Under the pieces are notes generated by a model that worked only from the letters and a program-made list of their open reading frames with translations, was not told the origin of the DNA and searched no databases. Position numbers and translations under genes: made by a program. Shown here piece after piece: positions 1-8,910 of a stretch of DNA of 64,000 nt. Position 1 is the stretch's first letter. The number at the start of each line of letters is the position of its first letter. The stretch comes from Haloplanus natans DSM 17983 (GTDB taxonomy: Archaea; Halobacteriota; Halobacteria; Halobacteriales; Haloferacaceae), in contig NZ_KE386573.1 in assembly GCF_000427685.1 (NCBI RefSeq), positions 1,782,938 through 1,846,937 on the forward strand, in the 5' to 3' direction.

Positions 1-1100
1 CCGACGAGTTCCGCGGTCGGATACCGAGCGTACCGGATTGCGGCGTCTCGGACCGTCCACTCCCGGTCGTCCGCGAGGAACGTCGACAGGACGCCTCGAA
101 TACCCTCTACGCCGACCTCGCGGAGCGGCGCGTCGAGATCGTATTGCGCGTAGTCGTGGTTTAGATGATTCGACAGCCGAACCAGTCCGGTCTCCGGTTC
201 GATCAGGTCGAGCACCCGGTCGTGGAGCGCCCGGGCCTCGTCGTCCGTCGGAGCCACGTACGGCGTGATCGCCGGATACAGGTTGTACGACGACGGCGAC
301 CGGTCGACCGTCGCCGCCCGTTCCGCCACGTCGTCGGCGTAGTCCTCGAACCCATCGAGCGAGAGGTGAAACGAAAAGAGCGCCTCGGCGTGGCGGACGC
401 CGAACGTCCGGCCCCGGTCCGACTGGCCGGCCTGAAAGAGTACGGGTGTCCGCTGCGGCGTCGGCGCGCACAGGTGCGGGCCGGGTACGTCGACGTACTC
501 CCCCTCGTAGTCGACGAAGGAGACACGGTCCGGGTCGGCGTACACGCCCGCCTCCGCGTCCTCGCGGACTGCGTCGTCGGCCCAGCTATCCTCCCAGAGC
601 CGCCGACACGCCGCCACGTGTTCCGCGGCGCGGTCGTACCGCTCGTCGTGGGGGACGTACTCCCCGACCACGTTTGCGAACTCCAGCGACCCCGAGGAGG
701 TCACCACGTTCCAACCCAGGCGACCGTCCGAGAGGTCGTCGATGGTCGAGAACTTCTTCGCCAGCAGATACGGCGGGTAAAACGACGTGGACGCGGTCAC
801 GACGAGCCCTAACCGTTCTGTCGTCGCCGCGAGCGCCGAGAGCAACGGGAGCGGGTCGTTCTCCGGCACCTGCTCGCCCCGGCGGACCGTCGGCTCGACG
901 CTCCCCTGGTAGCGGTCGGCGACGTTGTACGCGTCGGCGAAAAACAGGGCGTCGAACCCCCCGCGTTCGAGCGTCGACGCGAGCCCCGTCCAGAAGTCGA
1001 GATGGCGGTAGCCGGCGGACTGCTCGTGATCCGACGCGCGCCACGCGTCCTCGACCGTCGGGGAGTGACTGCAGTTCGTGTACGCGATCAGATCGAACAT
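1..1100 (-). CDS. LLM-class flavin-dependent monooxygenase (NtaA/SnaA/DszA type), 3' end outside window
   Basis: The frame is open from ATG at 1100 to the window edge (about 366 residues visible), so the C-terminus is missing. The N-terminus MFDLIAYTNCSHSPTVEDAW, then GGFDALFFADAYNVADRY, the segment ASTSFYPPYLLAKKFSTIDD and the block SDGRLGWNVVTS are typical of the NtaA/SnaA/DmoA branch of bacterial-luciferase-like proteins. These are TIM-barrel enzymes that use FMNH2, supplied by a separate flavin reductase, to oxidise organosulfur, organonitrogen or similar substrates. PTPQRTPVLFQAGQSDRG is the usual flavin-phosphate region. The substrate cannot be read from sequence. The gene is divergent from the BCCT transporter, with about 140 bp of AT-rich promoter DNA between them. 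Confidence 0.87.
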   Translation of the reverse strand, partial: MFDLIAYTNCSHSPTVEDAWRASDHEQSAGYRHLDFWTGLASTLERGGFDALFFADAYNVADRYQGSVEPTVRRGEQVPENDPLPLLSALAATTERLGLVVTASTSFYPPYLLAKKFSTIDDLSDGRLGWNVVTSSGSLEFANVVGEYVPHDERYDRAAEHVAACRRLWEDSWADDAVREDAEAGVYADPDRVSFVDYEGEYVDVPGPHLCAPTPQRTPVLFQAGQSDRGRTFGVRHAEALFSFHLSLDGFEDYADDVAERAATVDRSPSSYNLYPAITPYVAPTDDEARALHDRVLDLIEPETGLVRLSNHLNHDYAQYDLDAPLREVGVEGIRGVLSTFLADDREWTVRDAAIRYARYPTAELV

Positions 1101-1241
1101 TGACGTTACGTCTCCGGTTCAGTCTGAGAGGTGTATAGTCGTTTCGACGAAGCGTATCGAAAAAAATTTGTCTTCGAAAAAGGATATCGGAAAGAATTAT
1201 TAACTTACGGTCCCGGACGGTAGAACACCCTCGGTTGATTC

Positions 1242-2849
1242 ATGTCCCGGCGCGACGCGTGGCTCGGCCTCGACGACGCATCGACCCCCGAACGTGTGTT
1301 GTTCGCCGCGACGGCGGTTTTCGCCGTGGCTCTCTCCGTCGCCGGCATCCGGTATCCCGACGCTGTCGGACGGACGCTCGCCGCGACGTTCTCCTTCGTG
1401 CTCGAACGCTTCGGCTGGTGGTTCATCCTCCTCAGCTTCGTCCTGAGCGTCGGCGTGACCGCCTTCTGTCTCTCCCGACACGGCCACCGACGCATCGGTG
1501 GACCGGACGCGGACCTCGAATTCGGCCTGGCCGGTTGGCTCGCGATGGTGTTCACCGTCGGCTACTCCATCTCCGTCCTGTTTTGGGGAGTCGCCGAACC
1601 CGTCCTCGTCGCGTCGAACCCGCCGTCCCCGTCGCCGGTCGCCGGCGTCCCGACCGAGTCGCTCGCGCTCGCGTTCATGTTCCTGCACGACATCCTGCCG
1701 GGGCTGGTCGCGTGGTATCTCCCCTTCGCCGTCGCCTTCGGCCTGATCGTCCGTCGCGAGGGGTCTTGGCGCGTGAGCGACGTGCTCGCGCCCCTGATGG
1801 ATCGTTCCCGGTACGCCGCGGTGTACTGGCTGGTCGACTTCGTCTCCCTGCTGGCCATCGTCGGCGGCCTCGCCACTTCCCTGGGCTTCATCGGACGACA
1901 GCTCTCCGCCATCGTCGGCGTGATCTACGGCGTCGAGTCGCGGGCAGTCACGCTCGGGCTGTTCGCCGTCGTCGCCGTCGTCTTCGTCGCCGACGTGTGG
2001 GTCGGTCTCCGTCGCGGCATCCGGAACGCAGCGCTTGTCGCCGTCGTCGCCAACCTCCTCCTGACCGTCGCCCTCCTGATCGTCGGGCCGACGCTCTTTA
2101 TCATCGAACTCGGGCTGGACGCGATGGGCGTCTGGCTCGGCAACCTCCCCCGTTTGATGCTGTACACCGACCCGGTGTCGGCGGGCAACTTCCCCCAGCA
2201 GTGGACGAGTTTCTGGTGGGCGTGGTGGGCCGCGTGGGGCGTCTTCGTCGGAAGCTTCGTCGCTCGCGTCTCGAGGGGCCGGACCGTCCGCGAGGTGTTC
2301 GTCGGCCTCTGTGTCGCCCCCGTCTCCGTCCTCCTCTTCCAACACAGCGTCCTCGGCGGGTTGGCGCTCGCACCCGGGCACCGGGGCGCCATCGAAGCGG
2401 CCTTGGAGAGCGGCGGTAACGCGGCCGCGTTGGCCGCCGCCATCGAGACGGTTCCCTACACGGACGCTATCGCCGCCCTCGCGGCCGTCGCGCTGGTCGG
2501 CTACATCGTCACGTCGCTGGACTCGGCGGTGTACATGCTCTCCGCCATCAACCTCGGCGAGCGCGAGCCGAACGCACGCAACCGCGCGGCGTGGGGACTG
2601 CTCATGGTCGGTGTCGGCGTGATGACGACGTTCGTCGGCGGCGGAACGCGGGTTCTCGAATCCTTCTCGACGACGTTCGCGCTCCCCTTTACGTTCCTCT
2701 ATCTGGTGGCACTCGGCGCGTTGTTCGTCCACGTCCGCGGGTCAGACGGGGCGGTCGCGCGGGAACGATCGCCGGCTCCTGAGCCCGATTCCGATCCGAA
2801 TCCGGATTCGGATCCCGACTCCGGACCGACGGCCGCACCCGACGATTAG
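1242..2849 (+). CDS. BCCT-family betaine/carnitine/choline-type transporter
   Basis: A 535-residue protein with about 12 hydrophobic segments. The family signature lies near residues 320-370: the tryptophan-rich stretch WTSFWWAWWAAWGVFVGSF followed by ARVSRGRTVREVFVG, which in BCCT carriers forms the substrate aromatic box and following helix. These carriers bring in quaternary ammonium compounds such as glycine betaine, a compatible solute useful to a halophile. The C-terminal tail is a hydrophilic Pro/Asp/Ser run (PDSDPNPDSDPDSG), perhaps a cytoplasmic sensor tail. The start follows a 41-bp stretch after TTATTAAC, which could hold the promoter. The stop overlaps that of the converging aminotransferase by 4 bp. 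The exact substrate is not determinable. Confidence 0.88.
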   Translation: MSRRDAWLGLDDASTPERVLFAATAVFAVALSVAGIRYPDAVGRTLAATFSFVLERFGWWFILLSFVLSVGVTAFCLSRHGHRRIGGPDADLEFGLAGWLAMVFTVGYSISVLFWGVAEPVLVASNPPSPSPVAGVPTESLALAFMFLHDILPGLVAWYLPFAVAFGLIVRREGSWRVSDVLAPLMDRSRYAAVYWLVDFVSLLAIVGGLATSLGFIGRQLSAIVGVIYGVESRAVTLGLFAVVAVVFVADVWVGLRRGIRNAALVAVVANLLLTVALLIVGPTLFIIELGLDAMGVWLGNLPRLMLYTDPVSAGNFPQQWTSFWWAWWAAWGVFVGSFVARVSRGRTVREVFVGLCVAPVSVLLFQHSVLGGLALAPGHRGAIEAALESGGNAAALAAAIETVPYTDAIAALAAVALVGYIVTSLDSAVYMLSAINLGEREPNARNRAAWGLLMVGVGVMTTFVGGGTRVLESFSTTFALPFTFLYLVALGALFVHVRGSDGAVARERSPAPEPDSDPNPDSDPDSGPTAAPDD

Positions 2850-3997
2850 AGGTAGCCGTGCTCGGCCAGCCGCTCGACGCCCTCCTGCAGTCGCTCCTGA
2901 CTCGCCGCGTAGGAGATGCGGGCGTAGCCGGGCGTCCCGAACGCGCTCCCGGGAACCGTCGCGACGTGGGCCTCCTCGATGGCGCCCTCGCACCACGCCT
3001 GGTCGTCCGAATCGACGGGGAGCATCATGTAGAACGCACCGTCACCGACGGAGACGTCGACGCCGTGGTCAGCCAGCAGGTCCGCGAGCATGTCCCGACG
3101 CTCGCGGAACGCCTCGCGCATCTCGACGACCGACTCCTCGGTGTTTCGCAGGGCCTCGACGCCCGCGTGCTGGACGAAGTTGACCGCACAGGAGACGGAG
3201 TGAGACTGGATCTTACCCGCCTGCGAGACGAAGTCCTCGGGCGCGGCGAAGTAGCCCAGCCGCCAGCCGGTCATCGCGTAGGCCTTCGAGAAGCCGTTGA
3301 CCGTGAGGGTGCGGTCGCCCATCCCCTCCAAACTGCCGAGACTCGTCTGCTCGACCCCGTACGTGATCTCGTCGTACATCTCGTCGGAGACGACGGTGAT
3401 GTCGTGTTCGACGGCGAGGTCACGGACGCCCTCGAGCGCCGCGTCGGAGTAGACGGCGCCCGTCGGGTTCGACGGCGAGTTGACGACGAGGAGTTCGGTG
3501 TCGTCGGAGACGGTGTCGGCCAGGTCGTCGAGCGCGGGTTCGAGCTGGAAGCCGTAGGGCGAGAGGTCGACGCGCGCGAGGTCGGCACCGGCCATCCTCG
3601 CCTGCGCCTCGTAGGAGACCCACGCCGGGTCGAGCAGCGCGACTTCGTCGCCCTCGTCGATCAGGGTGTGGAAGATTTCGTAGAGCGCCTGCTTGCCGCC
3701 GGGGGTGACGATCACGTTGCCCGCGTCGCAGTCGATGCCGTCCGCGCGAAGTTTCTCCGCGATGGCCTCGCGGAGTTCGGGGACGCCGTTCGAGGAGGTG
3801 TAGCTCGTGTGCCCGGCGTCGAGGGCGTCCGTGGCCGCCCGCTTGATGTTCTCCGGCGTGTCGAAGTCGGGTTCGCCGACCGAGAGGTCGACGACGTCGA
3901 TGCCGTCCGCCTCGAGTTCGTTGGCGAGGTTGCTGATCGCGAGGGTCGCACTCGGCTCGACGCGCCCGACACGCGCCGCGAAGTCGAAGTCCGTCAT
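2846..3997 (-). CDS. Class I pyridoxal-phosphate aminotransferase (aspartate aminotransferase family)
   Basis: A 383-residue fold-type I aminotransferase. SKAYAMTGWRLGY carries the Schiff-base lysine, NSPSNPTGAVY is the substrate/cofactor Asn-Pro loop, and DLSVGEPDFDTPENIKRAA is the N-terminal family signature. Close archaeal relatives transfer the amino group of aspartate or another amino acid to 2-oxoglutarate, but specificity varies in this family. The start at 3997 was chosen because ATGA overlaps the stop of ribH and because MTDFDFAARVGRVEPSAT fits the usual N-terminus; the longer open frame upstream runs antisense through ribH. It is the second gene of a ribH-aminotransferase pair and converges on the BCCT gene. 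Confidence 0.9.
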   Translation of the reverse strand: MTDFDFAARVGRVEPSATLAISNLANELEADGIDVVDLSVGEPDFDTPENIKRAATDALDAGHTSYTSSNGVPELREAIAEKLRADGIDCDAGNVIVTPGGKQALYEIFHTLIDEGDEVALLDPAWVSYEAQARMAGADLARVDLSPYGFQLEPALDDLADTVSDDTELLVVNSPSNPTGAVYSDAALEGVRDLAVEHDITVVSDEMYDEITYGVEQTSLGSLEGMGDRTLTVNGFSKAYAMTGWRLGYFAAPEDFVSQAGKIQSHSVSCAVNFVQHAGVEALRNTEESVVEMREAFRERRDMLADLLADHGVDVSVGDGAFYMMLPVDSDDQAWCEGAIEEAHVATVPGSAFGTPGYARISYAASQERLQEGVERLAEHGYL

Positions 3998-4398
3998 GGT
4001 AACGTGCGTACCATCTCGACCGCCGCGTTTACCGCTTCCGCTCCTTTCTCGACGCGCTCCCGGGCTTCGGCCCCGCTCATTCCCGGCCCGCTGACGCCGA
4101 AGGTGACCGGCGTGTCGCGGTCGAGACTCACCCGCGTCAGCGCCGCCGCCGTCGCGTCCGCGATGACGCGGTCGTGGTCCGTGTCGCCGGTAACGATAGC
4201 GCCAAGCACCGCCACCGCGTCGATGTCGTCCCGGCGGGCGAGCCGATCCGCGGCGAGTGGCGAGTCGTACGCCCCGGGCACTTCGACTAGCTCCGCCACC
4301 TCGGCGTCGGCATCGGCCGCCGCCGACCGAGCCGCCGCCGCCATCGGCTCGGTGACCGACGCGTTGAACTGCGCCACCACCAGCCCCAGTGTAACCAT
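3994..4398 (-). CDS. ribH: 6,7-dimethyl-8-ribityllumazine synthase
   Basis: A 134-residue protein of normal archaeal size. It condenses 5-amino-6-ribitylamino-uracil with dihydroxybutanone phosphate, the penultimate step of riboflavin synthesis. Visible family features are LVVAQFNASVTEPM at the N-terminus, the turn VPGAYDSPLAADRL that binds substrate, AVLGAIVTGDTDHDRVI with the catalytic histidine, and TPVTFGVSGPGMSGAEAR. The enzyme usually assembles into pentamers or 60-mers. The ATG at 4398 fits the family N-terminus, whereas the longer frame to 4491 adds a non-conserved extension. The stop TGA shares four bases with the start of the following aminotransferase, which indicates coupled translation. 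Confidence 0.92.
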   Translation of the reverse strand: MVTLGLVVAQFNASVTEPMAAAARSAAADADAEVAELVEVPGAYDSPLAADRLARRDDIDAVAVLGAIVTGDTDHDRVIADATAAALTRVSLDRDTPVTFGVSGPGMSGAEARERVEKGAEAVNAAVEMVRTLP

Positions 4399-4562
4399 AT
4401 CCGGCGCGTCGGCGCGGCACGAGAAAGGCCTTACTGTCCCTGGGGCGCGTCGGCCGGCCCCGTCGGCGGATGCCGTCCGGACCGTCGCCACGGGACGGCC
4501 GCAGCGACGCCCCGCCCCCGAAAGGGAAAGAGTTGTTACCGCCGAGGCGACAGACGGTATCG

Positions 4563-6344
4563 ATGCGTTTCGACGATCGCCGCCGCGCCCTCCGGGCGGT
4601 CCTCGCGATCACAGCCCTCGCCCTCGCCGTCCGCCTCGTCGGCCTCGGCACCCGAATCTTCCACTGGGACGAAGGCCGCGTCGGCTACTGGATCCTCCGC
4701 TATCACGAGTCCGGGCAGTTCGCGTATCGACCCATCGTCCACGGCCCTTTCCTCTTCGTCGTCAACGACTGGGTGTTCTCCGTGCCCGTCCTCGGCGCCA
4801 CCGACTTCAGCGCCCGCCTCATCGTCGCCCTCGTCGGCGGCCTGCTCCCCCTCTCGGCGTGGCTACTCCGTGACCGCCTGCGCGACGTGGAAGTGGTCGC
4901 GCTGGCCGTCGTCCTCGCGGTCAACCCCCTGCTCGTCTACTACTCGCGGTTCATGCGCAACGACGTCCTCGTCGGCGCCTTCGCCTTCGTCTCCCTCGCG
5001 TTTTTGATCCGGGCACTCGACCGGGGCGACGCCCGCCTCGTCTACCCCGCCGCCGCCGCGATGGGCCTCGCCTTCACCACCAAGGAAAACGCCGTCGTCT
5101 ACGTGCTCTGCTATCTCGGCGCTGGGGCGCTCCTGGTCGATCACCGCCTCTTTCGTGCCGCCCGCTCGGATCGGTCGGTCGTCCGCCTCGTTCTCGACGA
5201 CTGGCGGACGGCGGTCGTCGACCGACTGACGCGCTGGGGCGGCTCGGTCCCCCACGGAATCGGGCTCGGCGCCGCCCACACCCTCGGCGCTGTCGCCGTC
5301 TTCCTCGTCGTCGTCACGTTCTTTTACGCGCCCCGACCCGAACTCTGGGCGGCGCTCTCGACGCCGAGCCGCCTCCCCGGCGTCGTCGAGACGGCGACGG
5401 TCGGGTCGTGGAAGTCGTTCTACAGCCTCTGGGTCGCCGGCAGCCACCAGAACCACGACTACCTCCCCTTCCTGTATGACTACCTCGAAACCCTCCTCTT
5501 CGGCGCGCCCTTCGTCCTCCTCTTTGCCCTGGTCGGCTTCGTCGCCGACGGCTACGGCGAGGACGGCTACCGCGACATCGTCGCCTTCGCTGCCTACTGG
5601 GGCGCGGTGAGCGTTCTCGGCTACCCCGTCGCGACGGACATCCGGGCGCCGTGGGCCGCCGTCCACGCCGTGATTCCGCTCGCCGTGCCCGCTGCCGTCG
5701 GTGTCGCCGCCGCCACAACGCGGGTGCGGGAGGCACTCGACCGCTCGGCCGCCGACGACGCGGACGGCTCGGACGGCCCCCTCGCCGGGTGGACCCGCCC
5801 GGCCATCCTCGCCGCCCTCGTGCTCTCCGGCGCGGCGGTGGGCGTCGTCGGCGCCAACGCCACCTACGCCAACAGCGCGTCCGACGACGAAGCCGGCGAG
5901 GTGATCCAGTGGGCCCAGCCCGAAAACGACCTCAAGGACACGCTCGAACTCGTCCGCGGCGTCGCCCGCGTCACCGAGGGCACCGACGTGCTGTTCGTCG
6001 GCACGCACTCGCCGGGGAACCCGAGCGACGTGCGGTTTTACGTCGCGAACGAGTCGACGCTCCGGCAACCCCGTCCTGGCGGCCCGTCCTGGCACACCCG
6101 CCTCCCGCTCCCGTGGTATCTCGAACGCTACGGCGCGAGCGTGACGAGCACCGCCCCCGACGCGGCGCTCCCGGCCGATCCGCCGCCAGTCGTCATCGCC
6201 GCGGGCTGGGACGAGGACCGCGTGGCCCGGCAGGTGTCGGGCTACGAACGCCACCGCCACGACTTCCGGCTCTGGAGCGACGAAATCGTCGTGTTCGTCG
6301 ACCAGTCGGCGCTGGAGCGGGCGCGCGAGCGGGACGAAGTCTGA
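4563..6344 (+). CDS. Agl23-like membrane protein (flippase-activity-associated, TIGR03663 type)
   Basis: A 593-residue polytopic membrane protein. After a first hydrophobic helix comes FHWDEGRVGYWILRYHESG, then YRPIVHGPFLF and YYSRFMRNDVLVGAFAF, the blocks that mark the Agl23/TIGR03663 group of GT-C-like glycosyltransferase-fold proteins. The Asp-Glu pair after the first helix sits where GT-C enzymes place the catalytic or metal-binding acid. Haloarchaeal relatives are linked to lipid-linked glycan flipping in N-glycosylation, though the biochemical role is not firmly shown. The start ATG 4563 immediately precedes the arginine-rich MRFDDRRRALRAVL. It is divergent from ribH and no other glycosylation gene lies alongside. 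Confidence 0.82.
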   Translation: MRFDDRRRALRAVLAITALALAVRLVGLGTRIFHWDEGRVGYWILRYHESGQFAYRPIVHGPFLFVVNDWVFSVPVLGATDFSARLIVALVGGLLPLSAWLLRDRLRDVEVVALAVVLAVNPLLVYYSRFMRNDVLVGAFAFVSLAFLIRALDRGDARLVYPAAAAMGLAFTTKENAVVYVLCYLGAGALLVDHRLFRAARSDRSVVRLVLDDWRTAVVDRLTRWGGSVPHGIGLGAAHTLGAVAVFLVVVTFFYAPRPELWAALSTPSRLPGVVETATVGSWKSFYSLWVAGSHQNHDYLPFLYDYLETLLFGAPFVLLFALVGFVADGYGEDGYRDIVAFAAYWGAVSVLGYPVATDIRAPWAAVHAVIPLAVPAAVGVAAATTRVREALDRSAADDADGSDGPLAGWTRPAILAALVLSGAAVGVVGANATYANSASDDEAGEVIQWAQPENDLKDTLELVRGVARVTEGTDVLFVGTHSPGNPSDVRFYVANESTLRQPRPGGPSWHTRLPLPWYLERYGASVTSTAPDAALPADPPPVVIAAGWDEDRVARQVSGYERHRHDFRLWSDEIVVFVDQSALERARERDEV

Positions 6345-6376
6345 GCGGTCGCGGCACGATCCGGTCCCAGTCGATA

Positions 6377-6386
6377 GTATAAAACC
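6377..6386 (+). promoter_or_regulatory. TATA box of folCP
   Basis: AGTATAAAAC lies about 27 bp before the ATG at 6409, so the transcript is probably nearly leaderless. GGAG also lies directly upstream of the ATG. Confidence 0.55.
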
Positions 6387-6408
6387 GCGCCACACGGAAC
6401 CGTGGAGC

Positions 6409-8871
6409 ATGAACTACCACGCTGCAGCGGACTTTCTCTCCGACCTCCGGCGGTTCGCGCTCGATCCGGGCACGGGGTCGATCCGGGAACTCCTCGCTCA
6501 CCTCGACGACCCTCACGAGGGCGTCGAGTTCGTCCAGATCGCCGGCTCGAACGGCAAGGGAAGCACCGCGCGCATGACCGAATCCATCCTCCGCGAGGCG
6601 GGCTACCGGACGGGACTCTACACGTCGCCCCACTTCGACGACATCCGGGAACGGGTCCGCATCGACGGCCGGAAGATAACCGAATCCGCCGTCGTCGAGT
6701 TCGTCGAGGAGGTGCGGCCGTTCCTCGTGCGACGGGCAGTCGAGGGCGATCCGATCACCTCCTTCGAAGCGCTCACCGCCATGAGTCTCTGGTATTTCGG
6801 TCGCTCGGACGTGGACGTGGCGGTGCTCGAAGTGGGGATGGGTGGCCGACTCGACGCGACGAGCGTCGTCGACCCCGTCGCCGCCGCGGTGACGGCGGTG
6901 AGCCTCGAACACACCGACATCCTGGGCGACACCCTGGACGACATCGCGGCGGAGAAGGTGACCGTCGCCCCCGACGACGCGCCGCTGGTGACGGGCGCGA
7001 CCGACGAGGCGCTTGCGGCCGTCCGCCGGCACGCCACCGACACCCTCACCGTCGGCGTGGCCGCGGAGTCACCGGACGTGACCGTCCGCTACGACGGCGT
7101 CGTCAACCACACCGAAGCCGGCGTCGCCATCACGGCCGCGGACTGGGGCGTCGAGACGCGAGTGCCGATGCCTGGCGCGTACCAGGCGCGAAACGCCGGC
7201 GTCGCGGCCGTCCTCGCCCGACAGGTCGGCGCCGACCGCGTGACCGAGGCTCACCTCACCCGCGGCCTCCGGAACGCCCACTGGCCCGGCCGGTTCGAAG
7301 TCGTCGAGCGCGATCCGCTGGTCGTCCTCGACGGCGCGCACAACCCCGGCGCCTGCGAAGCGGTCGCGAAGACCCTCGCCGAGTACGACTACGATGCCCT
7401 CCACCTCGTCTTCGGCGCGATGCACGACAAGGACCACCGCTCGATGGTCGACGCGCTCCCGGCGGCCGCGTCGGTGCGGGCCTGTGCGCCGGCCCTGGAA
7501 CGCGCCGCGGACCCCGCGGTGCTCGCGGCGGCCTTCGAAACGACGGGCAACGGGTCGGTGACGACGGCCCCCACCGTCGCCGCCGCCCTCGACGATGCCC
7601 GCACCGCCGCCGATCCGGACGACTGCGTGCTCGTCGTCGGCTCGCTGTTCGCCGTCGCCGAAGCGCGCCGCCGGTGGTCGCGTCTCGCGGTCACCCGCGA
7701 GGTCGACACCGTCGACGACGCGCAGGCGGCCATCGACCGCGCCCACCCCGACGCCGTCGACGCCGCAGGGGCGGCGAGCGAGAGCGTCAGCGAGGTCCTG
7801 ACGGTCCCCCTCGACCGACGGGAGGCCCGGGCGCTCGACAGGGCCGCCGGCCGCGCCGGCGCCACGGCCGTCACCGCCGACTACCGGACCGGGCGCGAAC
7901 TCCGCGCGGCCGTCGTCGCGGGGACGACTGCCGAACACCGGGCGCTCCTCGCGGAACTCGACGACCGGGGGCAAGGGAGCGTGGCCGACACCCTCCGACC
8001 CCGGATCGATGCGACGGACGGGGAACCCCGGGAGCGAGAGCGGCCCTACCCCTGGACCGACCGCCCGTCGGTCATGGGCATCCTGAACGTCACGCCGGAC
8101 AGCTTCCACGACGGCGGCGAGTACTTCGACGAGTCGGCGGCGGTCGAACGGGCCGAGGCGATGATCGAGGCCGGCGCCGACGTGATCGACGTGGGCGGCG
8201 AGAGCACGCGCCCGGGCGCCGATCCCGTCCCCGTCGAGGAGGAGATCGGTCGCGTCCGACCCGTGATCGAGGCGCTCGCCGACCTCGACGTACTGGTGTC
8301 GATCGACACCCGCAAGGCCGCGGTGGGACGGGCCGCTCTGGAGGCCGGCGCCGACATCCTCAACGACGTGACGGGGCTGGAAGACCCCGAGATGCGTTTT
8401 CTCGCCGCCGAGTTCGACGTGCCGGTGATCGTCATGCACAGCATCGACGCGCCGGTCGTGCCCGGCAAGACCGTCACGTACGACGACGTGGTGTCGGACG
8501 TGATCGACGAACTCGCGGAGCGGGTGGCGCTCGCGGAGCGTGCGGGACTCGATCGCGAGCAGGTGATCGTCGACCCCGGCCTCGGCTTCGGCAAGAGCAA
8601 CGTCGAGAACTTCGCCCTCCTCGACCGCCTGCCCGAGTTCCGATCGCTCGGCTGTCCCATCCTCCTCGGCCACTCCCACAAGTCGATGTTTTCTCACGTC
8701 GGCCAGGCGTCGGGCGAGCGCCTCCCGGCGACGATCGCGGCGACGGCGCTGGCCGTCGACCGCGGCGCCGACATCGTGCGGGTCCACGACGTGCCCGAGA
8801 ACGTCGCCGCCGTGCGCACCGCCGTCGCCACCGGCGACGCCGCGGGCGTGCCCGACGACTGGCGCGCGTAG
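6409..8871 (+). CDS. folCP: Bifunctional folylpolyglutamate synthase / dihydropteroate synthase fusion
   Basis: An 820-residue fusion. Residues 1 to about 400 are a Mur-ligase-like FolC domain: the P-loop lies in IAGSNGKGSTARMTESIL, followed by TGLYTSPHFDDIRERVRI, MGGRLDATSVVDP and LDGAHNPGACEAVAKTLAE. Residues from about 545 onward are a DHPS TIM barrel: SVMGILNVTPDSFHDGG, IDVGGESTRPGADPVP, ILNDVTGLEDPEM and the lysine-containing GHSHKSMF. The middle 140 residues are a less recognisable linker domain. It joins pterin pyrophosphate to p-aminobenzoate and adds glutamates to folate. This fusion is known from haloarchaea that make folate rather than relying only on methanopterin-type cofactors. 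A second DHPS-like gene and mptE lie at 55.7-57.7 kb. Confidence 0.93.
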   Translation: MNYHAAADFLSDLRRFALDPGTGSIRELLAHLDDPHEGVEFVQIAGSNGKGSTARMTESILREAGYRTGLYTSPHFDDIRERVRIDGRKITESAVVEFVEEVRPFLVRRAVEGDPITSFEALTAMSLWYFGRSDVDVAVLEVGMGGRLDATSVVDPVAAAVTAVSLEHTDILGDTLDDIAAEKVTVAPDDAPLVTGATDEALAAVRRHATDTLTVGVAAESPDVTVRYDGVVNHTEAGVAITAADWGVETRVPMPGAYQARNAGVAAVLARQVGADRVTEAHLTRGLRNAHWPGRFEVVERDPLVVLDGAHNPGACEAVAKTLAEYDYDALHLVFGAMHDKDHRSMVDALPAAASVRACAPALERAADPAVLAAAFETTGNGSVTTAPTVAAALDDARTAADPDDCVLVVGSLFAVAEARRRWSRLAVTREVDTVDDAQAAIDRAHPDAVDAAGAASESVSEVLTVPLDRREARALDRAAGRAGATAVTADYRTGRELRAAVVAGTTAEHRALLAELDDRGQGSVADTLRPRIDATDGEPRERERPYPWTDRPSVMGILNVTPDSFHDGGEYFDESAAVERAEAMIEAGADVIDVGGESTRPGADPVPVEEEIGRVRPVIEALADLDVLVSIDTRKAAVGRAALEAGADILNDVTGLEDPEMRFLAAEFDVPVIVMHSIDAPVVPGKTVTYDDVVSDVIDELAERVALAERAGLDREQVIVDPGLGFGKSNVENFALLDRLPEFRSLGCPILLGHSHKSMFSHVGQASGERLPATIAATALAVDRGADIVRVHDVPENVAAVRTAVATGDAAGVPDDWRA

Positions 8872-8877
8872 CGCGCC

Positions 8878-8887
8878 GCGTTTAACC
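8878..8887 (+). promoter_or_regulatory. Putative TATA box of the NRDE gene
   Basis: GCGTTTAACC, just after the folCP stop, lies about 28 bp before the GTG at 8911. This supports a separate leaderless transcript for the next gene. Confidence 0.45.
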
Positions 8888-8910
8888 GCTCGGCCCCCCT
8901 ACGGTAGTGT

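Noticed and set aside
1200-2732. Long minus-strand open frame opposite the BCCT gene
   Set aside because: Very rich in Glu/Asp/Arg/Gly with no domain; a shadow caused by GC-rich codon bias. The plus strand has a complete BCCT protein.
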